Assembly: GCF_900476375.1 (NCBI RefSeq)
Contig: NZ_UPPP01000070.1
Span: 21,957 to 85,956, forward strand
DNA: 64,000 nucleotides
DNA from: Allolucifera butyrica
GTDB taxonomy: Bacteria > Bacillota > Negativicutes > Sporomusales > UPPP01
Reading direction: 5' to 3'
In this document: positions 44,276 through 53,874 of the stretch, piece by piece
Position numbering within the stretch: position 1 is the stretch's first letter
Layout of the letters: each line of letters starts with the position of its first letter
Position numbers and translations under genes: made by a program
Notes under the pieces: model-generated
Told to the model about the DNA's origin: nothing
The model's input: only the letters and a program-made list of their open reading frames with translations
Database searches by the model: none

Positions 44276-45205
44276 TTGCCGAAAAAAAGCATTGCCCTAG
44301 TGGGCGCGGGAAAGGTCGGCAGTGTCCTGGCTGTGCTCCTCAAGGACCGGGGCTTTGAATTGACCGGTGTTGTCAGCCGTCAGGAAGAATCGGCTCGCCG
44401 GCTGGGAGAACGGCTGGCAGTAACCTGGTCGACGGCACCGGGGGATATTATCCGGCAAGCGGACATCGTACTGTTGACTGTACCGGACCGGCTGATCGGC
44501 GAGGTGGCGGCGACCACAGCCCGAAGCGGCGCCTTCCGGGCCAAACAGGTTGTTCTACATACCTGCGGGTCTTTGACCGCAGCGATTTTGGCGCCGGCTA
44601 AAGCTGACGGGGCATTCACCGGCTCGCTTCACCCTCTGCAGTCGTTTGCTGCCGCAGACGTTGTGCCCGGGGCTTTAGAAGGGGTTTATTTTGCGCTTGA
44701 CGGCGATCCGGAGGCAGTAACAGCAGCAGAAGAACTGGTAAATGCTCTGGGGGGGCAAAGCTTTTTTGTGCCGCCATCGGAGCGGGCCCTTTATCATGCC
44801 GGTGCCTGTATCCTATCTAATTATCTGGTTGCGCTGGCGCACTGGGCGACCGGTCTTTATGCCCGTTTCGGCCTGACCCGGACGGAAGCATGGCGGGCAT
44901 TACGGCCCCTTTTGACGGGGACGGTGGAGAACATCGACTGTCTGGGAGTTCCGGCGGCTTTAACCGGGCCGGCCAGCCGGGGAGACCTGTCAACGATTGC
45001 CAGGCACTTGACGGCGCTAGATGATATGGATACCGGAAATTGTGAATTATACTGCCGGTTGGGACTGTATACTGCCGAAATCGGACGGGAAGCGGGCCGG
45101 ATTACTAAAATCCAGGCGGCAGCTATGGGCGACTTATTCGAAGACCGATTAAACGGAGGGAACAAGAATGAAACGAATCACAACGGCGACCATCCGGGAC
45201 CGTAA
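44276..45205 (+). CDS. Rossmann-like and DUF2520 domain protein
   Basis: About 309 residues. N-terminal NAD(P)-binding fold IALVGAGKVGSVLAVLL followed by a 6-phosphogluconate-dehydrogenase-like helical DUF2520 domain (about 140-290, with HAGACILSNYLVALAHWA near 185-200). The domain pair resembles ketopantoate reductase and pyrroline-5-carboxylate reductase. As first gene of the pan operon it may replace PanE as ketopantoate reductase; this is inference. TTG at 44276 lies 6 bases after AAGGGGGG and is preferred to the ATG at 44270, which touches that site. Its 3' end overlaps panB by 38 bases, suggesting translational coupling. Confidence 0.82.
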   Translation: MPKKSIALVGAGKVGSVLAVLLKDRGFELTGVVSRQEESARRLGERLAVTWSTAPGDIIRQADIVLLTVPDRLIGEVAATTARSGAFRAKQVVLHTCGSLTAAILAPAKADGAFTGSLHPLQSFAAADVVPGALEGVYFALDGDPEAVTAAEELVNALGGQSFFVPPSERALYHAGACILSNYLVALAHWATGLYARFGLTRTEAWRALRPLLTGTVENIDCLGVPAALTGPASRGDLSTIARHLTALDDMDTGNCELYCRLGLYTAEIGREAGRITKIQAAAMGDLFEDRLNGGNKNETNHNGDHPGP

Positions 45206-45998
45206 AAAAAACGGCGAGGCCATTACTATGCTGACGGCATATGATTATTGGACTGCCGTACTGCTGGATCAGGCGGAAATCGACATGTTTCTGGTAGGCG
45301 ATTCACTGGGTAATGTTATGCTGGGGTATGAATCCACCTTGCCGGTGACGATGGAGGATATGATTCATCATACGAAAGCAGTTTGCCGGGGAACGCAGCA
45401 AGCGATGGTGGTAGCCGATATGCCTTTTTTGTCATACCAGGTCTCGGTGGAAGAAGCAGTTCGCAATGCCGGCCGGCTATTGAAAGAAACAGGAGCTCAG
45501 GCAGTAAAGGTGGAAGGCGGCCAAGCCGTTGCCCCGGCTGTTGCGGCGATGGTTAAAGCGGGCATCCCAGTTGTCGGGCATTTGGGATTGACCCCCCAGG
45601 CGGTTCACCAGTTAGGCGGCTACAAAGTACAGGGAAAAGAGGAAAGAGCGGCGCAGCAGTTGCTGGAGGATGCCAGGCTGCTGGAAAGCTGCGGCGCTTT
45701 TGCCATTGTGCTGGAATGTGTTCCCAGCCTGTTGGCGAAAAAAGTCACTCAATCCCTCGGTATTGCTACGATTGGCATTGGCGCCGGCGCCGACTGCGAC
45801 GGACAAGTGTTGGTTACTCATGATTTGCTGGGGTTGTCAACGGGGTTTACGCCCAAATTTGTGAAAAAATATGCCGACCTGCAGCAAAACATAACGGCAG
45901 CGGTCACCGCTTATAAAAAAGAAGTGACCGCAAGAACTTTTCCGGCGCCGGAACACGGTTTCGCTATGGATGGCGGCGTGCTGGAAAAACTATATTAG
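45168..45998 (+). CDS. panB: 3-methyl-2-oxobutanoate hydroxymethyltransferase
   Basis: A 276-residue TIM-barrel enzyme making ketopantoate from 2-oxoisovalerate and methylene-tetrahydrofolate, the first step of pantothenate synthesis. Motifs: MLTAYDYWTA near the N-terminus, FLVGDSLGNVMLGYESTLPV (metal Asp), VKVEGG, GHLGLTPQ, VLECVP with catalytic Glu, IGIGAGADCDGQVLV. Length is standard. GGAGGGAACAAGA ATG lies inside the end of the upstream gene. Confidence 0.96.
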   Translation: MKRITTATIRDRKKNGEAITMLTAYDYWTAVLLDQAEIDMFLVGDSLGNVMLGYESTLPVTMEDMIHHTKAVCRGTQQAMVVADMPFLSYQVSVEEAVRNAGRLLKETGAQAVKVEGGQAVAPAVAAMVKAGIPVVGHLGLTPQAVHQLGGYKVQGKEERAAQQLLEDARLLESCGAFAIVLECVPSLLAKKVTQSLGIATIGIGAGADCDGQVLVTHDLLGLSTGFTPKFVKKYADLQQNITAAVTAYKKEVTARTFPAPEHGFAMDGGVLEKLY

Positions 45999-46016
45999 GC
46001 GAAAAGGAAGAGAAGA

Positions 46017-46877
46017 ATGCTTCAGGTATTAACAACGGTAAAAGAGATGCGCGCTTACGTTGACCGGGTGCGCGGCGAGGGCAAACGGATCGGTCTCGTG
46101 CCCACAATGGGAGCGTTGCACGCCGGCCATTTGACTCTCATGCGGCAGGCCAAACAAGTTTGTGATGTGGTTATAGCCAGTATTTTTGTCAATCCGACTC
46201 AGTTTGGTCCGCAGGAAGATTACGAACAGTATCCCCGGGTACCGGAAAACGACCGGGCAAAGGCGGCGACGGCCGGTGTGGATGTCATTTTTCAGCCGGA
46301 AGCCGGTGAAATCTATCCGGCAGGATATGCTACTTATGTTGAAGTCGGGGGGATTACGGAAAAACTTTGTGGTTTGTCCCGCCCGGGCCATTTCCGGGGT
46401 GTGGCGACAGTGGTCTGCAAATTGTTCCATATTGTGCGGCCGGACCGGGCTTTCTTCGGCCAGAAGGACGCGCAACAGACACTGGTGATCCGGCGAATGG
46501 CCAGGGACTTACATATGGATGTCGCCGTTGATGTGCTGCCTATTGTCCGGGAAGAGGACGGCCTGGCCTTAAGCTCGCGCAATGTATATTTGTCCCCGCA
46601 GGAAAGAACGGCGGCCCGGGTTCTTTATCGCAGCCTGGGAACGGCTGAGGCGGCGGTACGGGAGGGCGAGCGGAATGTAACAAAGCTTCTGGGTTTGATT
46701 CAAAGTGAACTTGCCAGGGAATCTCTGGCCAGAATCGAATATGCGGAAATCTATGGGTATCCGGAACTGAATCCGATTCAGGAATTGCAGGATAAAGCAC
46801 TGGTGGCCCTGGCAGTGTGGTTCGGATCAACCCGGCTTATTGACAACACCATTTTGGAGGTTGCAGCGTGTTCTTAA
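46017..46877 (+). CDS. panC: Pantothenate synthetase
   Basis: A 286-residue ligase joining pantoate and beta-alanine with ATP. Motifs: [15 protein letters not shown] (HIGH-type), [43 protein letters not shown], and SSRNVYLSP (KMSKS-type). Standard length. GGAAGAGAAGA ATG; 18 bases after panB. The 3' end overlaps panD by 10 bases. Confidence 0.96.
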   Translation: MLQVLTTVKEMRAYVDRVRGEGKRIGLVPTMGALHAGHLTLMRQAKQVCDVVIASIFVNPTQFGPQEDYEQYPRVPENDRAKAATAGVDVIFQPEAGEIYPAGYATYVEVGGITEKLCGLSRPGHFRGVATVVCKLFHIVRPDRAFFGQKDAQQTLVIRRMARDLHMDVAVDVLPIVREEDGLALSSRNVYLSPQERTAARVLYRSLGTAEAAVREGERNVTKLLGLIQSELARESLARIEYAEIYGYPELNPIQELQDKALVALAVWFGSTRLIDNTILEVAACS

Positions 46878-47251
46878 CATCGTTGAAAGCGAAAATACAC
46901 TGTGCCACGGTCACAGAGGCCAATCTTAATTATATGGGGAGCATCACCATTGACGAGGCGCTCTTAGAGGCTGCCCGTATTTTCCCTAATGAGAAGGTTC
47001 AGGTCGTTAACAATAACAACGGCAGCCGTCTGGAAACGTACGTTATCAAAGGGGAAAAAAATTCCGGCGTCGTTTGTCTTAACGGTGCGGCGGCCCGCAT
47101 GGCGCAGCCGGGTGATACGGTCATTATCATTGCCTATGCGATGATGACGGAAGAAGAATTTCACGCGTTTTCTCCCACTGTAGTAATGGTGGATGCTGCC
47201 AACCATATCCGGGAAGTGCGGGGTGGTGAAAAACAAGGCGAAACCGGTTAA
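46868..47251 (+). CDS. panD: Aspartate 1-decarboxylase precursor
   Basis: A 127-residue proenzyme that makes beta-alanine from aspartate. It is cleaved between Gly24 and Ser25 in NYMGSITID to form the pyruvoyl cofactor; the conserved CATVTEANL precedes it and [12 protein letters not shown] (oxyanion and processing residues) follows near 72-83. GTG start with GGAGG 9 bases upstream, inside panC. Completes a full set for pantothenate from the oxoacid and aspartate. Confidence 0.96.
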   Translation: MFLTSLKAKIHCATVTEANLNYMGSITIDEALLEAARIFPNEKVQVVNNNNGSRLETYVIKGEKNSGVVCLNGAAARMAQPGDTVIIIAYAMMTEEEFHAFSPTVVMVDAANHIREVRGGEKQGETG

Positions 47252-47257
47252 AGAAAG

Positions 47258-47297
47258 ACGGGAGAGACTTATTGCTAAGTCTTCTCCCGTTTTTTTC
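47258..47297 (+). terminator. Terminator of the pantothenate operon
   Basis: ACGGGAGA (47258-47265) pairs with TCTCCCGT (47283-47290), with an inner GACTTA/TAAGTC helix, followed by TTTTTTC. Confidence 0.88.
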
Positions 47298-47356
47298 TTT
47301 GGACCGGGTTATACAAAAGCTAGGTTTTATTTGCTATGCGCCCTGCGCCGTTTTCC

Positions 47357-48544
47357 TTATTCCAGGCAGGCTTCAAAAATTCCGGTTACTTCTTCCGGGG
47401 ACAGTTTGTACGGGTCAACGGCAAACAGGCCGCCCATGGCGCTCATGGCGTTCCTGGCCAATAAGGGGGCTTCTTCTTTTTTGACGCCATAATCGCTTAA
47501 TTTAAGGTCCTGCAAGCCAATGGCGGCGATCAGTTTTTTCAAGGCCGCAATGAAGGCAAAGGGTTGTTGTTCCTGCGGCAGATCAATTACATTTTTCCCC
47601 ATGGCTTTGGCCAGGTTGGCAAAGCGGGCCGGGCTTTTTCCGGCCATAAAGGAGAAATAGGCTATTGACAACAGGACTAACCCGGCTCCGTGAGGCAGCC
47701 CGGGATGGTAAGCGCTTAGGGCGTGCTCCAAAGAATGGTGGGAAATACAAGAGGACAGGGATTCTACCATACCGGCCTCCGTGTTGGCCCAGGCCAGCGC
47801 CGTCCGGGCTTCCAGGTTGCTGCCGTCGGCTACGGCGACCGGCAGATATTTGGTAATCAGGGTAACGGCCTCTAAAGCATATTGATCGCTGGCGGGCTGA
47901 CTGACTGTGGCCAGATACCCTTCAACGGAATGGAAGAAGGCGTCCATGCCCTGAAATGCCGTAAATTTTGGCGGTACCGTAACCATCAGTTCCGGATCGA
48001 CGATGGATAGAACCGGGAAGGTATAATCGTTGCCAAAGCCAATCTTTTCATTAGTTTGCGGGTTGGTGATCACTGTCCAGGGGTCGGCTTCCGTGCCTGT
48101 GCCGGCGGTGGTGGTAATGGCCACAATCGGCAGAGCGCCGCCGGTCACCGGTTTTCCTTTTCCGGTGCCGCCATACACATAGTCCCAGTAATTTCCCGGA
48201 TTTTTTGCCATGACGGCAATGCTTTTGGCCGAATCGATGGAACTACCGCCGCCCAGGCCGACGACAAAATCACATTGATTGTCTTTGGCTGCCTGAGCGC
48301 CTTCCATAACATGGTCCAGAATGGGGTTAGGCAATATTTTGTCAAAAGTAACCGAGGACACATTATTTTGTTTTAAATATTCAATAACCCGGTCTAGATA
48401 GCCGTACTTTTTGACGGAAGGGCCGCTGCTGGTAACTATTAAAGCCTTTTTACCGGGTAAGAAGGGAGTGGTAGCCAGTTTTTTCAGTTTGCCGGGACCA
48501 AATAAGATCCGGGTGGGCATAAAATAGTTAAATTGACTTTTCAT
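47357..48544 (-). CDS. Iron-containing alcohol dehydrogenase
   Basis: A 395-residue group III alcohol dehydrogenase. NAD(P) region GLGGGSSIDSAKS near 95-107, TTAGTGTEAD near 145-155, and the iron ligands in FQGMDAFFHSVEGY (Asp and first His) and LEHALSAYHPGLPHGAGL (His residues). Similar to butanol and 1,3-propanediol dehydrogenases; the natural substrate is unknown. AAGGAGG precedes the ATG. Single gene, convergent with the pan operon. Confidence 0.92.
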   Translation of the reverse strand: MKSQFNYFMPTRILFGPGKLKKLATTPFLPGKKALIVTSSGPSVKKYGYLDRVIEYLKQNNVSSVTFDKILPNPILDHVMEGAQAAKDNQCDFVVGLGGGSSIDSAKSIAVMAKNPGNYWDYVYGGTGKGKPVTGGALPIVAITTTAGTGTEADPWTVITNPQTNEKIGFGNDYTFPVLSIVDPELMVTVPPKFTAFQGMDAFFHSVEGYLATVSQPASDQYALEAVTLITKYLPVAVADGSNLEARTALAWANTEAGMVESLSSCISHHSLEHALSAYHPGLPHGAGLVLLSIAYFSFMAGKSPARFANLAKAMGKNVIDLPQEQQPFAFIAALKKLIAAIGLQDLKLSDYGVKKEEAPLLARNAMSAMGGLFAVDPYKLSPEEVTGIFEACLE

Positions 48545-48731
48545 AAGTAAGCCTCCTTCGAAATAAGTTGATTTTGGCTAATTAATATTTCTTGATTATT
48601 ATTATAAGATGTAAGGGAGTAAATGAAAAGCAGATCCTTTATTATTGATAGCAAGTTATTTTCATGATACTATGCAGTTGGGGAAAGGTGCATGGGTTGT
48701 ATTTTGGATGGATATCGGACGGGAGGAAACT

Positions 48732-49322
48732 ATGGTAAGTGAAAGATTAAAAAAGCAAATTGAATTTATTGTTGAGATTGATAAAGTTAAACAGATTGCC
48801 CGGCAGAATTATGTGACCGGCGGCGAGCGGCGGGAGACGGATGCCGAGCATTCCTGGCATCTGGCGGTTATGGCCCTTCTTTTGGCCGAATATGCGTCTG
48901 GCCCGGCGGATATGATAAAAACTTTAAAGATGGTGCTGATCCATGATCTGGTAGAGATTGACGCCGGGGATACTTATTGTTTCGATGAACAAGCCGTGAA
49001 AACCCAGAAAAAGCGGGAAGAAACGGCAGCTAACCGGATTTTTGGCTTACTGCCGGCGGACCAGGCCCGCGATTTCCGGGCGGTGTGGGAGGAGTTTGAA
49101 GCCGGTCTTACCATGGAAGCCCGTTTGGCGGCAGCGTTGGACAGATTGCAGCCGTTATTGCTGCATTATCATACCGCCGGGCGCTCTTGGCGGGAACATG
49201 GTATTACCAGCAGCAAAGTTAAGGAACGCAACCGCCTGACCCGGGAATTGTCGCCGCAGATTTGTGAATTGGTGGAGGACGTGATTGAGCGGGCCGTACA
49301 AAAGGGATATTTGGCCGAGTAA
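48732..49322 (+). CDS. HD-domain hydrolase (HDDC2/YfbR-like)
   Basis: A 196-residue metal-dependent phosphohydrolase. HD ligands: His in DAEHSWHLAVMAL, His-Asp in MVLIHDLVEIDAGDTY, and a later Asp in AALDRLQPLLLHYHT. This arrangement matches the HDDC2/YfbR-type 5'-deoxynucleotidases, which hydrolyse deoxynucleoside monophosphates. The frame opens 29 codons earlier; ATG at 48732 with GGGAGG upstream is chosen. Single gene. Confidence 0.87.
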   Translation: MVSERLKKQIEFIVEIDKVKQIARQNYVTGGERRETDAEHSWHLAVMALLLAEYASGPADMIKTLKMVLIHDLVEIDAGDTYCFDEQAVKTQKKREETAANRIFGLLPADQARDFRAVWEEFEAGLTMEARLAAALDRLQPLLLHYHTAGRSWREHGITSSKVKERNRLTRELSPQICELVEDVIERAVQKGYLAE

Positions 49323-49369
49323 GTTTAGAGAGAGCGGAAATCGTATAACGGCTGAGAAAAAAATAAAGA

Positions 49370-49408
49370 ATAGCCAGGACCCGGTATGCTTTTCCGGGTC
49401 CTGGCTAT
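49370..49408 (-). terminator. Terminator of the small minus-strand gene
   Basis: A 15-bp perfect stem (49370-49384 with 49394-49408) followed on the minus strand by TTCTTTATTTTTTT; it starts inside the stop codon of the 94-residue gene. Confidence 0.85.
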
Positions 49409-49692
49409 TAAGATGACGTGAGTATGCCGTCACACACCAGCTGCTCATCACTTTCCCAGGATTCCACGATGACTTTGGCCGTGCGGTAGTCGAAGCCGAG
49501 ACCAATCAGATAGCTCATCAGGGCAACTTCAGTCAGGGCGTGTTGAGGGTCGGTGGCGTTAATCTCTTTGAGGCCGTGCCGGATAGCCGGCAGGACCTGC
49601 AGGAGAACGGAATAAGAAGTGTTTAACTGCCGGGGGAGTATGGAAACAACCGGCGCTTGCCGCGGGTTTTTGAAAGCATTTTTTATACTCAT
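49408..49692 (-). CDS. Small protein of unknown function
   Basis: A 94-residue protein I do not recognise. It is supported as a real gene by GAGGGGGG 5 bases before the ATG and by a strong terminator at its stop. The N-terminus is basic (SIKNAFKNPRQA), the middle is helical, and the C-terminal half (ALMSYLIGLGFDYRTAKVIVE) looks like a compact helical module with two acidic stretches at the end. No signal peptide or long membrane helix. It follows the heme-domain protein and Gfo/Idh genes on the same strand with an 87-base gap. Confidence 0.7.
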   Translation of the reverse strand: MSIKNAFKNPRQAPVVSILPRQLNTSYSVLLQVLPAIRHGLKEINATDPQHALTEVALMSYLIGLGFDYRTAKVIVESWESDEQLVCDGILTSS

Positions 49693-49779
49693 TTTAGCCC
49701 CCCTCTATATTATCTATTACATCTTATGAAAACTTATGAGTTGATGTGAATTTTTTATGGTAACGGCAGTCATTCCATA

Positions 49780-50256
49780 TTAATCAGGCAAACCGAGAAA
49801 ATTTTTTAATACGCCAACGATCAGTTCGTGATCTTCCCGCTGCGGCAGTCCGGAAACGGTGATGGTGCCGACGACGCCGACATTTTTGATACGGAGGGGA
49901 AAGGCTCCGCCGTGGGGAGCATAGTCGGATTCGGGCAGTAAATATTTATTTTCCATCGTTTTTTCCTGGCTGCGAAGCAGCAGTCCCACATAATAGGAAC
50001 TGTGGCCAAAGCGGTTGACCACTCTGTTTTTGCGCTGAATCCAGGCGTCATTATCCGCCGATGTGCCGGTCATGGCGTAATGAAACAACTGCTGGCCGTT
50101 ACGGCAAATATCAACGGTTACGGCCTTGCCTTTCTGCGCGGCGGTATTGGCCAGCTGAGTGCCTAATGCTAATGCCGTTTCGTTCGTAAAGGAGGCAAAT
50201 TGGAGCAGTTCTTCCTCATTTTTTACTTGGGTCAGTAATTCTTGCAAGTCTTCCAT
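49780..50256 (-). CDS. UPF0303 / GlcG-HbpS-like heme-binding domain protein
   Basis: A 158-residue protein of the UPF0303 group (GlcG/HbpS-like fold; some relatives bind or degrade haem). Conserved segments: the ALALG helix, VTVDICRNGQQLFHYA, NRVVNRFGHSSYY and PHGGAFPLRIK near 105-115, GTITVSGLPQREDHELIV near the end. The frame opens 25 codons earlier; ATG at 50256 with CAGGAGG upstream is used. It follows the Gfo/Idh gene by 19 bases, so the two are probably one operon. Physiological role unknown. Confidence 0.85.
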   Translation of the reverse strand: MEDLQELLTQVKNEEELLQFASFTNETALALGTQLANTAAQKGKAVTVDICRNGQQLFHYAMTGTSADNDAWIQRKNRVVNRFGHSSYYVGLLLRSQEKTMENKYLLPESDYAPHGGAFPLRIKNVGVVGTITVSGLPQREDHELIVGVLKNFLGLPD

Positions 50257-50275
50257 AATTAAACCTCCTGCTCGA

Positions 50276-51319
50276 TTATTCTGCAAACGGGATGATTTTC
50301 CCGGTTTTGCTGCTTTCCTGGGCGGTTTCAATAATTTTTATTGTGTTCCGGGCCTCTCTGGCCGTAACCGGCAAGGGGCTGCCGGCGGTGATTGCTTGAT
50401 AAACAGCCTGATAATAGGATTGGTAGGAACCGGGCAGTGTTTCTACCGGGGCTGTAATATCAAGGCCGGTTCCAATGGTGAGCTGACCGTATAAATCGGC
50501 CGGGTCCCGGCCCCAATCGGGAGCACCCGGCCGGATTCCTCCCGCCAGGGATCCTTCCTGCGGGTCCAGACCGTACTTGATAAAGCTTCCTTTATTGCCA
50601 TGCACCTGGAAGTGAGGACCGGGCTTACGGACCAGACAACTGGAGTGTAGAATGACCCGCAGACGGTCATAGCCTAATATAATATGGAAGTAATCGTCGG
50701 CTTGGGCGCCCGGCCGCTGAGCCTGTATATCAGCAAAAACGGTACAGGGCAGTCCGAAAAGATGCAGCGCCTGGTCAATCAGATGGGAACCCAGGTCGAA
50801 TAGCATTCCTGAACCGGGTAAAGCCTGGTCCCGCCATTTTCCGCTAACCTGGGGACGAAACCGGTCATAATGGGATTCATAGCTAAAAATATCGCCCAAT
50901 AAGCCTTCCCGGATGCATTGCTTCAGGGTTAAAAAATCATTATCCCAGCGCCGGTTCTGGTAAACGCTCAACAGGCGGTTTTGTTTTTCGGCCAGGGATA
51001 TTAATTCGTCTGCTTCCTGGAAATGGGTTACAAACGGTTTTTCGACAATTACGTGTTTGTTGGCTTCCAGCGCCTGTTTCGCAAAAGAAAAGTGGGTAGT
51101 GTTCGGAGTAGACACAACAACCAAATCAATGTCCGGTCTGGCCAGCAGAGCTTCAACAAAGGGAACAACGTCTACGGCCGGAAAGTCCTGCCGCACTTTC
51201 TCCGGCTGGGACGAAACGACCGCAACCAGGTCCAGGCCCTCCACAGTACTGATAAGCGGAGCGTGGAATACCGACCCGGATAGTCCATAGCCAATGATAC
51301 CAATTTTGACTTTTTTCAT
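50276..51319 (-). CDS. Gfo/Idh/MocA family oxidoreductase
   Basis: A 347-residue NAD(P)-dependent oxidoreductase. Rossmann motif GIIGYGLSGSVFHAPLI at the N-terminus, then STPNTTHF and HVIVEKPF (catalytic Lys of EKP near residue 96), followed by a GFO C-terminal domain with DLGSHLIDQALHLFG (conserved His). The YGLSG-FHAPL pattern matches the YdgJ/YvaA scyllo-inositol-dehydrogenase-like subgroup. ATG at 51319 after GAGGAGAATC; the frame opens 17 codons earlier. Probably cotranscribed with the downstream UPF0303 gene. Confidence 0.88.
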   Translation of the reverse strand: MKKVKIGIIGYGLSGSVFHAPLISTVEGLDLVAVVSSQPEKVRQDFPAVDVVPFVEALLARPDIDLVVVSTPNTTHFSFAKQALEANKHVIVEKPFVTHFQEADELISLAEKQNRLLSVYQNRRWDNDFLTLKQCIREGLLGDIFSYESHYDRFRPQVSGKWRDQALPGSGMLFDLGSHLIDQALHLFGLPCTVFADIQAQRPGAQADDYFHIILGYDRLRVILHSSCLVRKPGPHFQVHGNKGSFIKYGLDPQEGSLAGGIRPGAPDWGRDPADLYGQLTIGTGLDITAPVETLPGSYQSYYQAVYQAITAGSPLPVTAREARNTIKIIETAQESSKTGKIIPFAE

Positions 51320-51496
51320 GCTGATTCTCCTCTTTTCTATGGATAAACAGTTTTCTTCTTTATCTTTCATTTCCGCATACGGGTTGATTTCCCTGCCTTA
51401 CTTTGCCAATATTCATAATCTTATAGACCGCTGCGAGCAATATATAATGTATTCGCCCGGACCAAATTATTAACTTAGCTAACTGTCCCCAAATGC

Positions 51497-51597
51497 TTGT
51501 AAAAGTTCGCCGGAGATGCTAAAATGAAGAATAATTACCATGTAAATACAGTGTGGCAATGAAGCTTTTCAGAGACGCTCGCGTCTCTGAAAAGCTT
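51497..51597 (+). promoter_or_regulatory. Promoter and leader hairpin of the second chemoreceptor
   Basis: TTGTAA (51497-51502), 17 bases, TAAAAT (51520-51525) give a start near 51532. In the leader a perfect 16-bp stem (51562-51577 with 51582-51597, loop CTCG) is followed by TGTCTGTTTTTGG; it may be an attenuator or an mRNA-stabilising hairpin. Nothing else is seen in the 333-base gap 51320-51652. Confidence 0.6.
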
Positions 51598-51652
51598 TGT
51601 CTGTTTTTGGGGGGAATTTTATTTTGCCGCAGCGGCTGATCAGGAGGAGAAT

Positions 51653-53449
51653 ATGATGAAAAAAAATCCGTTTACCAATCTGACCTTATGGTGGGGAAAT
51701 GAACGATTTATCGCATTGAGGCATAAGGGGCTTTCTATCGGCGATAAAATTGCCCTGGGTTTTTTTCTGCTGCTGCTGTTGCTGGCAGGCATTGGGTTGA
51801 GTTCCTATCTTGCCAATGTTTGGTCCACCCGTAACATGGTGGAAGTTCAAAAGGCTAATTCCCGTTTAATGTTAGCCATGCAGATTAAGAATATATTTGC
51901 CGATGGCAATGCTAATGCCACCCGGTTTGTTGCGTCCGGTGACCCCAAATATTATCAGCAAATGGAAAAGTCAATGAGCGATGCTGTCGTAAGGGAATAT
52001 GAACTGGAAAATCAACTGGGCAATGAAATGGGGCGGGAGATGCGGCAACTCTCTCAGCTTACCGGCAAGTACAGCGATATTGCCATGAATGATCTGACAC
52101 CGTTAGTTAAGAAGTATCATAATGAACTGGCTCAGGGGAATACGCAAGAGGCCCAAAGGACAAAGACGGAAATGTTTAAGGTCAATGACCGTATGGTGGA
52201 GATGGGGGAGAAAGTAGCGGCCATTTTGAATCAAACCGTTGAACAGAGTAAAAGCATGGCGCAAGCCAAAATCGAGGCGGCCGGAAAAGCGGGGCAACAG
52301 GCTAATTGGATTAACGCCGTATTAGGAATGATTGCTTTTATGGCCGGGGCAGTGCTGAGTATTTTCTTTTCCCGTATGATACGCAAGCCAATTAAGCGGC
52401 TGCTGGAAGGTGCGACGTTATGCGCAGACGGAGATTTGACCAACCCGATTCCGGTTACCTCCAGAGACGAGCTGGGAAAATTAGCCGCGGCTTTTAATAC
52501 AATGCAGGACAATCTGCGCACGCTGATTCACGGTATTTTTAATTCTTCGCGACAGGTTACGGGGGCTTCGGAACAGTTAATGTCGGCTTCGGATCAGTCG
52601 GCTCAGGCGGCCGGACAGGTGTCGGCACTTATTATGCGGGTGTCCCGGGGAACGGAGACTCAGATGGCCGCTGTGCGTGAGGCTCTTAGTGCTATGGAAC
52701 AAATGTCGGCAGGGATAACACGGGTGGCCGGCCGGACGGACACGCTGACGGAAATTTCCCGCCAGACCACCATGGCGGCAGCGGCGGGCGGCGGTGCGGT
52801 TAATACGGTAAGAGAACAAATGAAGAGTATTGAGCAGGCAGTAAGCAACTCTACTCAATTGGTGGACAAACTAGGCCAACACTCCCGGGAAATCGGTAAA
52901 ATCGTGGAGACGATCAATGATATTGCCGCTCAGACCAATTTGCTGGCCCTCAATGCTGCCATTGAAGCGGCCCGTGCCGGTGAACAGGGGAAAGGATTTG
53001 CCGTGGTGGCGGAAGAAGTGCGTAAACTGGCGTATCAGTCGCAAACAGCAACCAAACAGATTGACGACTTAATCCGGGTCATTCAGAATGATACGGGGCA
53101 AGCCGTTACGGCAATGCAAACAGGGCAACAGGAGGTTTCTGTGGGAACCCGGGTTGTTCAGGAAGCCGGGCGCGCTTTTGAGCAAATTACCGGTCTGTTT
53201 GAACAGGTATCCGGCCAGGTTGATGAAATTTCGGCTGCGGTTCATCAAATGTCGGCCGGCAGTGAGCAGGTAGTCGCTTCCATGCGGGATGTGGATAGGA
53301 TCAGTCAGGATACAGCCGGGCAGTCCCAGAGCGTGTCGGCCCTGACCCAGGAATTGTCCGCCTCGACGCAGCAAATTGCTGCCTCCAGTCAGGAATTGAC
53401 CCAAATGGCCGGACAACTGCAACATTCCGTGGACCGGTTTACCCTATAG
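51653..53449 (+). CDS. Methyl-accepting chemotaxis protein
   Basis: A 598-residue chemoreceptor. A 30-residue cytoplasmic N-terminal extension, helix 1 (about 34-54), extracellular helical-bundle ligand domain (about 55-220), helix 2 (about 222-242), HAMP (about 243-297), and the signalling domain with [20 protein letters not shown] and [13 protein letters not shown] near 420-465. CAGGAGGAGAAT precedes two adjacent ATG codons. Single gene with its own terminator. Ligand unknown. Confidence 0.93.
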   Translation: MMKKNPFTNLTLWWGNERFIALRHKGLSIGDKIALGFFLLLLLLAGIGLSSYLANVWSTRNMVEVQKANSRLMLAMQIKNIFADGNANATRFVASGDPKYYQQMEKSMSDAVVREYELENQLGNEMGREMRQLSQLTGKYSDIAMNDLTPLVKKYHNELAQGNTQEAQRTKTEMFKVNDRMVEMGEKVAAILNQTVEQSKSMAQAKIEAAGKAGQQANWINAVLGMIAFMAGAVLSIFFSRMIRKPIKRLLEGATLCADGDLTNPIPVTSRDELGKLAAAFNTMQDNLRTLIHGIFNSSRQVTGASEQLMSASDQSAQAAGQVSALIMRVSRGTETQMAAVREALSAMEQMSAGITRVAGRTDTLTEISRQTTMAAAAGGGAVNTVREQMKSIEQAVSNSTQLVDKLGQHSREIGKIVETINDIAAQTNLLALNAAIEAARAGEQGKGFAVVAEEVRKLAYQSQTATKQIDDLIRVIQNDTGQAVTAMQTGQQEVSVGTRVVQEAGRAFEQITGLFEQVSGQVDEISAAVHQMSAGSEQVVASMRDVDRISQDTAGQSQSVSALTQELSASTQQIAASSQELTQMAGQLQHSVDRFTL

Positions 53450-53463
53450 GAAAGAAGATTTTT

Positions 53464-53487
53464 AAAACCGCGTTAGCGGTTTTTTTA
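53464..53487 (+). terminator. Terminator of the second chemoreceptor
   Basis: AAAACCGC-GTTA-GCGGTTTT followed by TTTA; another member of the ACCGC/GCGGT family. Confidence 0.88.
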
Positions 53488-53561
53488 CTGCCTGGAAGAA
53501 TTTGCGTGACCATTGGGGGCTGCCTGATTTATAATAATAAAGAAGAGATGAGGGTTTTGTT

Positions 53562-53666
53562 ATGCGGAAAAAGGAAAAGAAAAAGTTTTGTCGAAATGGA
53601 ATTTGTCATATTGGGAAATATATACCAGAGCGTTTGTTCTCAATCCATTTTCGCAATCCTCTGTAA
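53562..53666 (+). CDS. Possible 34-residue basic peptide
   Basis: A short frame with GAGGG about 9 bases before the ATG and a possible promoter (GTGACC at 53506, 18 bases, TATAAT at 53530). The product starts MRKKEKKKFCRNGICH, is very basic and has two cysteines five residues apart. No family is recognised. The promoter could instead serve a small RNA or the DedA gene at 53875. The rest of 53667-53874 shows no gene. Confidence 0.25.
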   Translation: MRKKEKKKFCRNGICHIGKYIPERLFSIHFRNPL

Positions 53667-53874
53667 GATGCGAATATGGGTTATATAGACAGCCCGTTTA
53701 GGGTTTAGGCATTGGACGGGTGTTTTAACGGCAGAAGAAAACAGGCCTGCAAGCCGGAAAGGGGTTTGTAGGTTTTTATTTCCCTGCACCGGTCTAAGCT
53801 TCCGGTCATTTGGTAATAGTAAAGGAAGGATAATTGTAACAGAATGCAATAAGTGAAACATAAGGGGATAAAAG

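Noticed and set aside
51562..51597. c-di-GMP riboswitch in front of the second chemoreceptor
   Set aside because: The leader is a single long perfect hairpin and lacks the conserved GEMM core sequences.
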